From the NCBI GenBank assembly GCA_011192015.1, contig DUET01000079.1:1-64000 (forward strand): a stretch of DNA of 64,000 bases. The letters run 5' to 3'. This DNA is from Anaerolineae bacterium (GTDB lineage: Bacteria > Chloroflexota > Anaerolineae > Anaerolineales > E44-bin32). The notes beneath the pieces are model-generated. The model worked only from the letters and a program-made list of their open reading frames with translations. It searched no databases and was not told the origin of the DNA. Of the stretch, positions 57,968 to 64,000 are shown piece by piece; the stretch's first letter is position 1; each line of letters starts with the position of its first letter. Made by a program: the position numbers and the translations under genes.

Positions 57968-59143
57968 TCAACTCAGGTAATCTCTCAATTGACGTGAGCG
58001 GCGCGGGTGGCGCAATCGCCGCAGCGCCTTACCCTCGATTTGGCGAATGCGTTCTCGCGTCAACCCGAATTTCTGTCCGACTTCCTCGAGCGTGTACGGA
58101 CGACCATTGTGCAGGCCGAAACGCAAGCGAAGAATGCGCGCTTCGCGCGGGCTGAGTGTGGAAAGCACTTCTTCGATCTTGGCGCCGAGCAGGTTCTCAT
58201 AGGCGCTTTGCGTGGGCGTGGGAGTGGCTTTATCTTCGACGAAGGATCCAAGTTCGGAATCCTCTTCCTCGCCTACGGGAGTCTCGAGGGACAGCGGCCG
58301 CCAGGAAACGCGCATCATCCACTGCACTTTACGGGCATCGATCTGCATGCTCTCAGCAATTTCCTCGGGAGTGGCCTTGCGCCCCAGGTTTTGCTCGAGC
58401 TGGCGTGCAAGTTTGTAAAGACGGCGGATGCGATCGGACATGTGCACGGGTACGCGTATCGTTCGACCTTGGTCAGCGATTGCGCGGGTGATGGTTTGGC
58501 GTATCCACCAGGTGGCGTAGGTGCTGAAGCGGTAGCCGCGATGGTAATCGAATTTCTCGACAGCCTTCATCAATCCCAAATTTCCTTCCTGGATCAGATC
58601 GAGGAAGGGGACGCCGCGCCCCATGTATTTCTTGGCAATGCTGACCACCAAGCGGGTGTTGGCTTTGATCAGGTGATGTCGAGCGGCTTGGCCGTCTTGA
58701 ATGTGACTGCGAAGGAGGGCGCGTTCGCTGGCCTTGGGATTGCCATTGGCTCCCACCAAACGGGTTTGTGCGAGTTTGGCGCGCTCGATGCGTTTGGCTA
58801 AATCGACCTCTTCTTCTGTGGTGAGCAAGGGCACGCGCGCCATTTCTTTCAAGTACAAACCCACAGTGTCATCGCTGGAGATCTCGCTCAGATCGAAGGA
58901 TTCGCCCTCGCTGAATTCGTTCTTGGCGCGCATGTGCGGCGGCACGTCGGTGATCTCTTCATAGACCTCGATGCCTGCGCCTCGGAAGTAGGATTCCAAA
59001 CGCTCCAGGCGTTCCTCTTCATCTTCCGCCTCAGGGAAGACGCGCAGGATCTCGTCAACGGTGACATATCCCTGAAAATCGCCCTTTTCAAGCAAGCCTA
59101 CAAGGGCCTCTCGCTTCTGCCAGCGTTCATTGGAGATGCTCAT
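57968..59143 (-). CDS. RNA polymerase sigma factor, RpoD/SigA type
   Basis: [82 protein letters not shown]. Confidence 0.96.
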   Translation of the reverse strand: MSISNERWQKREALVGLLEKGDFQGYVTVDEILRVFPEAEDEEERLERLESYFRGAGIEVYEEITDVPPHMRAKNEFSEGESFDLSEISSDDTVGLYLKEMARVPLLTTEEEVDLAKRIERAKLAQTRLVGANGNPKASERALLRSHIQDGQAARHHLIKANTRLVVSIAKKYMGRGVPFLDLIQEGNLGLMKAVEKFDYHRGYRFSTYATWWIRQTITRAIADQGRTIRVPVHMSDRIRRLYKLARQLEQNLGRKATPEEIAESMQIDARKVQWMMRVSWRPLSLETPVGEEEDSELGSFVEDKATPTPTQSAYENLLGAKIEEVLSTLSPREARILRLRFGLHNGRPYTLEEVGQKFGLTRERIRQIEGKALRRLRHPRRSRQLRDYLS

Positions 59144-59218
59144 TCAAACACTCCTGGTCTGAACTAAACGAGGACCAACTTGGCCTCCAGCTATGCGCCA
59201 AAGGCCAAGAGAACGCGA

Positions 59219-59722
59219 TCACTGTTCGGTGAGGAATGACTTAAGCACTGCAAGACGCGGGTCGATATCGGCTTCAGGATGGTCGCAGGCAGACTGGTTG
59301 AGATCGCTGCCGCAAATCGGGCATAGGGCTTTACAATCTGATTGGCACAATGGGCGCATGGGTATTGCGAGCAGGAAGAACTCGCGCAGGATGGGGTTAA
59401 GATCCAGGATCCCTGTGGCGGGAACCACGAGTTGTGGATCGGATGTCTTGCTGGGATTGTGTACGAACAGTTCGTCCACCTCGGTGGTGAGCTCCTGATC
59501 GTATTCTTCCAAACAGCGTACGCATTGCAGACGCGTGCTGGCTCTGAGTTTCCCCTTTGCGTACAAACCTTGCGCGGTGCGAGTGAAGTTGATGGACCCC
59601 CAAAACGAACTTAAGAGCAGGTCTTCGATTGTCAGGTTAGGGATGTCAAAATCGAAGTTGCGGCTGAAGCCGACGCCTTGGTGGAGCATAAAACCGACAT
59701 TCAACCGCAACGGGTCATGCAT
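59219..59722 (-). CDS. YceD/DUF177-family protein
   Basis: QCVRCLEEYDQELTTEVDELF; CKALCPICGSDLNQ. Confidence 0.85.
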   Translation of the reverse strand: MHDPLRLNVGFMLHQGVGFSRNFDFDIPNLTIEDLLLSSFWGSINFTRTAQGLYAKGKLRASTRLQCVRCLEEYDQELTTEVDELFVHNPSKTSDPQLVVPATGILDLNPILREFFLLAIPMRPLCQSDCKALCPICGSDLNQSACDHPEADIDPRLAVLKSFLTEQ

Positions 59723-59928
59723 TTTCAGCTGGACACCGCCTGGCAATAGAATTTCCAAGAAGTAGAGGCGATTATAGCATAGTTGGAATCGTTGGTCAAG
59801 AAGAAATACCAAAACTAGACATAAAGTACATAAAACCATGGAAAAACATACATATGTGGCGGTAATATATTGTAATAACCCTGCAATTGGCGATTGGGTA
59901 CTGTTCGAATAGCCATCGGGAGGCATCC

Positions 59929-60531
59929 ATGCAGGAGCTGCTGCTCGCGACCAACAATCAGGGAAAAATCAAGGAATTTCGCGCCCTTCTGGAAGGCCTG
60001 GATTTGCGATTGCACACACCGAAAATCCTTGGTTTACGAGTCGAAGTTGTGGAAAGTGGTGACAGCTACGCATCCAATGCCGAGCTGAAGGCGAAAGCCT
60101 TCAGCGTAGCCAGTGGAATTTGGTGTTTGGCGGATGACAGTGGTTTGGAAGTCGATGTGTTGGAGGGATTGCCGGGCCTGCATTCGGCGCGTTTGATCGG
60201 CAGCCAACGTAGTGATAAGGAGCGAAGGCAACACCTGCTCTCCCTCTTAGAGCCGCATCCCAGACCTTGGACGGCGCGCTTCAGGAGTGTGGTGGCATTG
60301 GCAAGCCCGGGTGGAGAGATCGAATTGGCGGAGGGCGAATGCCTGGGCGAGGTGATCCCAGAGGAGCGTGGCACTGGAGGGTTCGGCTACGATCCGATCT
60401 TTCTCTTGCAGGAGCGCGACCAAACGATGGCGGAATTGGCAATGGAGGAAAAGAATCGTCTCAGCCATCGGGCGCAATCGATCCGGGCAATCCTGCCGGT
60501 ATTGCGCCACCAATTGGGATTGAACGCCTAG
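59929..60531 (+). CDS. rdgB: XTP/dITP diphosphatase (RdgB/HAM1-like)
   Basis: LLLATNNQGKIKEFRALL; LADDSGLEVDVLEGLPGLHSAR; GTGGFGYDPIFL. Confidence 0.95.
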   Translation: MQELLLATNNQGKIKEFRALLEGLDLRLHTPKILGLRVEVVESGDSYASNAELKAKAFSVASGIWCLADDSGLEVDVLEGLPGLHSARLIGSQRSDKERRQHLLSLLEPHPRPWTARFRSVVALASPGGEIELAEGECLGEVIPEERGTGGFGYDPIFLLQERDQTMAELAMEEKNRLSHRAQSIRAILPVLRHQLGLNA

Positions 60532-60560
60532 AGAATGACTCCATATCACGAAATGCGAGG

Positions 60561-60583
60561 CAGGCGCCTGTCATAGGCGCCTG
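60561..60583. repeat. Perfect inverted repeat between convergent genes
   Basis: CAGGCGCCT gtcat AGGCGCCTG; no U-tract. Confidence 0.6.
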
Positions 60584-60613
60584 GCGAATCTGAATCGTGA
60601 ATGGGGGATGGGC

Positions 60614-61402
60614 TTATCCGGATTCCCCGGGCGCGAGTTGGATTTGCGTGATGAAATCCTGGATGACCCGCGCGACTTCGTCGGGTTTTTCCAACATCAC
60701 CATATGACCCGCATCTTCGAACAATCGCAGACTTGCCTGGGGAATGTGGTCTGAAAGGTATTGGCTGTATTTGGGTGCCGTAAGTTTATCGTCCTGACCG
60801 CATAGTACGAGGGCGGGTGCTCGGATTTCACCCAAACGTGACATGACATCAAACTGGTCGCAGGCTTTGAAATCGTGATGCAGCACATGGGCCAGTGTTT
60901 CGGCCATGCGTTTACCGACCAGACCAACCAATTGGGAGGATGTTTTCGAGCTGAAGGCCCACGACATAATCAGTTCGATGGCGGACGACAACGTTTCAGC
61001 GTCTGCGGTGGCATCCAGTATCGAAGGGTGTACGCGCAGACGCGCTCCGGAACCCACGAGGATCAACCCAGCCACGCGCGAGGGCAGGGTCAGAGATGCC
61101 ATCAACGAGATGGCGCCGCCCATCGAGTGCCCTGCCCATATCGCACGCTCGATTGCGAGCTCATCCAACCAGGTCTCCAAACAACTGACATATCCTTCAA
61201 TCGTCGACTGTCCCTCCGGATCGGAATCCCCATGTCCGGGGAGATCCACGCTGAGGATCCAGCGACCTTTCATGCGACGCACTTGAGGTGGCCAATGCAG
61301 GGCATTTCCACCTGCCCCGTGGATCAGGATCAGAGGGGAATGCTTGGCGGCAGTTTGAGGTTTGCCGCTCTCGCGATAGGCAATTCCGGCTGCTTTGGGC
61401 AT
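60614..61402 (-). CDS. Alpha/beta hydrolase
   Basis: LILIHGAGGNALHW; WAGHSMGGAISL; DAGHMVMLEKPDEV. Confidence 0.92.
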   Translation of the reverse strand: MPKAAGIAYRESGKPQTAAKHSPLILIHGAGGNALHWPPQVRRMKGRWILSVDLPGHGDSDPEGQSTIEGYVSCLETWLDELAIERAIWAGHSMGGAISLMASLTLPSRVAGLILVGSGARLRVHPSILDATADAETLSSAIELIMSWAFSSKTSSQLVGLVGKRMAETLAHVLHHDFKACDQFDVMSRLGEIRAPALVLCGQDDKLTAPKYSQYLSDHIPQASLRLFEDAGHMVMLEKPDEVARVIQDFITQIQLAPGESG

Positions 61403-61406
61403 GGGG

Positions 61407-62330
61407 TCACTCTTGCTCTTCGAGCCAACGTTCGGCCATGATCGCCGCCGCACAACCTTGGCCCACGGAGGTTGCGATCTGACGGTAGGTGGGATCCTGG
61501 ATTTCGCCGGCCGCAAAAACACCGGGGATGTTGGTTTGCATTTGATCATCGGTGAGCAGGTAGCCGCGAGAGTCCATGTCCAACTGCCCCTGGAAGAGAG
61601 CACTGTTGGGGATGTGACCGATGGCGATGAAGACACCATCGGCAGTCAGTTCCTGCTCTTCTTCGGTCTTCACATTGCGCACACGCACAGCCTCCACGTT
61701 GCCGTTTCCCATCACCTCCTGCACCACGGAGTCCCAGATGAAGCTGATCTTCGGATTGGCGAAGGCGCGACGCTTCAAGGTCTCACCCGCGCGTAGTTCG
61801 TCTCTTCGGTGGATCACACGAACGGTCTTGGCAAAGCGTGTCAGGAAGATTGCCTCCTCCATGGCGCTGTCCCCCCCACCAACCACAAGGATCTCTTTCT
61901 CGCGAAAGAAGAAGCCATCACACGTGGCGCAGAAGGAAACTCCCCGTCCGATCCATTCCTCTTCACCAGGAACGCCGAGACGCCTGGGCGATGCACCGAC
62001 GCAGACAATCAGGGCTTCGGATTCAAATTCGTCAGCGTGAGTCTTGATGTGGAAGGGGGAGCCTTTGCCCAGATCGACCTGCGTGACCTCATCCACCAGG
62101 ATCCGCGAGCCGAATTTTTCGGCATGCTTGCGCATGAATTCCACCAGCTCCGGCCCCGTGGTTCCCTCCGGAAAACCCGGGTAGTTCTCCACTTCGGAAG
62201 TGATCGAGATCTGCCCTCCCAATTGGCTTCCGGATATCACCAATGGATCGAGCGTGGCGCGTGCGGTGTAGATCGCCGCCGTCAACCCTGCCGGACCTGA
62301 TCCCATGATGATGATTTTCTCTTTTTTCAT
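61407..62330 (-). CDS. trxB: Thioredoxin-disulfide reductase
   Basis: IMGSGPAGLTAAIYTAR; SFCATCDGFFF; GVFAAGEIQDPTYRQIATSVGQG. Confidence 0.95.
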   Translation of the reverse strand: MKKEKIIIMGSGPAGLTAAIYTARATLDPLVISGSQLGGQISITSEVENYPGFPEGTTGPELVEFMRKHAEKFGSRILVDEVTQVDLGKGSPFHIKTHADEFESEALIVCVGASPRRLGVPGEEEWIGRGVSFCATCDGFFFREKEILVVGGGDSAMEEAIFLTRFAKTVRVIHRRDELRAGETLKRRAFANPKISFIWDSVVQEVMGNGNVEAVRVRNVKTEEEQELTADGVFIAIGHIPNSALFQGQLDMDSRGYLLTDDQMQTNIPGVFAAGEIQDPTYRQIATSVGQGCAAAIMAERWLEEQE

Positions 62331-62351
62331 CGCTTCCTCTCGATCGGCTGC

Positions 62352-62597
62352 TCAATCGCTATTTCGTTTCTCCTCATAACGCAGGATCAAGGATCCAAGC
62401 GTGTGTCTCAACCACCAGATGGGCGCACGCGACCGCACATTCCCCTGTCCGTCTATCAATGGACGGCGTTGGGGATCCTCACAGGAACCTGGTTGACACA
62501 CAATCAACTCCTGACCACAACGCTGACAGATTCCGGGGGCGTCACCGGCGATCAAGCATCGTGAGCAGAGATAGATTTTATTGGAAGCATCTTCCAT
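62352..62597 (-). CDS. Small zinc-ribbon-like protein
   Basis: YLCSRCLIAGDAPGICQRCGQELIVC. Confidence 0.65.
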   Translation of the reverse strand: MEDASNKIYLCSRCLIAGDAPGICQRCGQELIVCQPGSCEDPQRRPLIDGQGNVRSRAPIWWLRHTLGSLILRYEEKRNSD

Positions 62598-62695
62598 TCT
62601 CGAATCCTCCCTTGGCACCTAAGGATTGTATGCCACGCCCTGCAAGCAGGCAATGCCCGCCAGCCACGGACCTGAAAGCAAAGGAGTATGGGAAT

Positions 62696-64000
62696 CTATT
62701 CTTGAATGGACGATCCGAGATCTTGGAGTTGTTCAGTGCTTGCTTCTGTGAGTGGGACGAAGACTTGGATGAAGGTTCCCTGGCCTTCGGTTGAATCAAC
62801 ATGAAACACGCCGTTGATCAACTCTGTGCGCTCGCGCATGTTGACCATTCCCAAACTTCCTCTTTGCTCGTAATCGGAGTCTACTGAACCCACATTGAAA
62901 CCCACACCATCGTCTTCGACCTCGAGCACAAACATATCATCTTGTGAACGCGTGCGCAGCCAAATGTGCTCTGCCTCGGCGTGTTTACGGGCGTTGTTGA
63001 TGGCTTCCTCAGCAATGTAGAAGAGTACGGCCTGCTTCCCCATGTCGAGATTCACGGGGAGATTGTCTTCCGTCTCGATGACCACTATTTGGCCGTGCGT
63101 ATCGTGGATTTTCCCGGCAAGCTGGTGAAGGGCGGCGATCAAGCCTCGCGTCTCCAGGATCAACGGGCGCAGCGTGAAGAGCATGTGGCGGATCTCTTTT
63201 GTCGTGCGACGTGCAAGGTTCTCGACTTTGGACAGCTCCTTGGACGTTGCTTGCAGATCTCGCTCCATCAATCGTCGGGCGAAGTTGATGCGCATGGCGA
63301 TGGAGGCAATCGACTGGGTTGGGCCGTCATGTAGGTCGCGGGCCAATTGTTTGCGCGTTTCCTCCTGGATCTCGGTGATGCGTTCCTTTTCTAAGAGCAG
63401 ATCCTTGAACAGGTTGGCGTTTTGCAGCGCGATCATGGTTTGGTCGCCGACTGCCTGAAGCAGCTCCAAACGTTCCGTGGTGAAATACTTGCGGTCTTTA
63501 TGGGCGAATAACAGCATGCCGTATGCTTCGAGGCCTGAACTCAAGGGGATGCAGACAGCGGTTCCTGGTGAGCGGAATGTCGTGAGAAGACTCAATTCGG
63601 GATCTTTCGGCGGCGATTGGATAATCTGAGGCGCCGAGGTTTGGAACGCTTGATGGATTGCGCCCTCCTTTGCAGGAAGCAGTACGTCCCAATCCGTTTC
63701 TGCGAGGCGCCGGGCGCTAGCGACGCGCAATCCACCACTGCTGAAGATCCACAGGGAGCTGATCAAACGATCGTCTTCGTGACGATCTCCCGACAGGACC
63801 TTAGCGCTCAAATCCAACGCCTTTTCGAGTACTTCCTCATAGTTCAACGTGGCGTTCAGGGCAGTCGCGATCTGGAAGAGTTCACGCGCCTCCTCATGCG
63901 CCTGCTCAAAGCTCCTGGATCGATCGCGAGCGTGTATTCGATCCAACCCTAACACGCGAAGACGAACCTGGCTCACCATCCAGCCCAGTATGATTGCGGC
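62696..64000 (-). CDS. GAF-domain sensor histidine kinase (HisKA_3/NarX-like), 5' end truncated by the window edge
   Basis: ARDLHDGPTQSIASIAMRINFARRLM; YIAEEAINNARKHAEAEHI; frame open (AAIILGW) beyond the first in-frame ATG at 63979. Confidence 0.93.
   Translation of the reverse strand, partial: AAIILGWMVSQVRLRVLGLDRIHARDRSRSFEQAHEEARELFQIATALNATLNYEEVLEKALDLSAKVLSGDRHEDDRLISSLWIFSSGGLRVASARRLAETDWDVLLPAKEGAIHQAFQTSAPQIIQSPPKDPELSLLTTFRSPGTAVCIPLSSGLEAYGMLLFAHKDRKYFTTERLELLQAVGDQTMIALQNANLFKDLLLEKERITEIQEETRKQLARDLHDGPTQSIASIAMRINFARRLMERDLQATSKELSKVENLARRTTKEIRHMLFTLRPLILETRGLIAALHQLAGKIHDTHGQIVVIETEDNLPVNLDMGKQAVLFYIAEEAINNARKHAEAEHIWLRTRSQDDMFVLEVEDDGVGFNVGSVDSDYEQRGSLGMVNMRERTELINGVFHVDSTEGQGTFIQVFVPLTEASTEQLQDLGSSIQE

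Noticed and set aside
1-64000. CRISPR arrays, prophage or transposase genes
   Set aside because: No regularly spaced direct repeats, no Cas, transposase, integrase or phage structural proteins recognised.

Overview
The window looks like a continuous chromosomal segment from a Chloroflexota/Anaerolineae-like bacterium (inferred from gene content only). It is densely coding on both strands. I saw no rRNA, tRNA, CRISPR array, IS element or prophage. Most genes are housekeeping or metabolic: metG, pheS/pheT, rpoD-type sigma, trxB, xseA/xseB, murJ, rsmI, rdgB, mobA-like, pncC/cinA-C, kbl-like, DegV, LctP-type permease, an ABC-2 exporter, an ECF sigma/anti-sigma module and a sensor kinase cut off by the right edge. 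The best candidates for follow-up are: (1) a complete T-box leader upstream of pheST on the minus strand; (2) a roughly 240-nt highly structured leader with a terminator-like hairpin upstream of metG that I cannot assign to a known class; (3) a DegV leader with apparently mutually exclusive stems; (4) a compact minus-strand ncRNA candidate near 33.6 kb ending in a strong intrinsic terminator; (5) an 1100-aa APC-permease/USP/USP/DUF389 fusion; (6) a cysteine-desulfurase-like protein lacking the canonical Cys, next to a Cys-rich stand-alone cNMP-binding domain and a NifU-like CxxC protein; (7) an ECF sigma/anti-sigma/membrane-protein module with a Glu-Glu motif; (8) a PadR promoter with three 15-bp-period repeats just downstream of a near-consensus -35/-10. 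RNA structures and families were judged by eye; no searches or folding were run.
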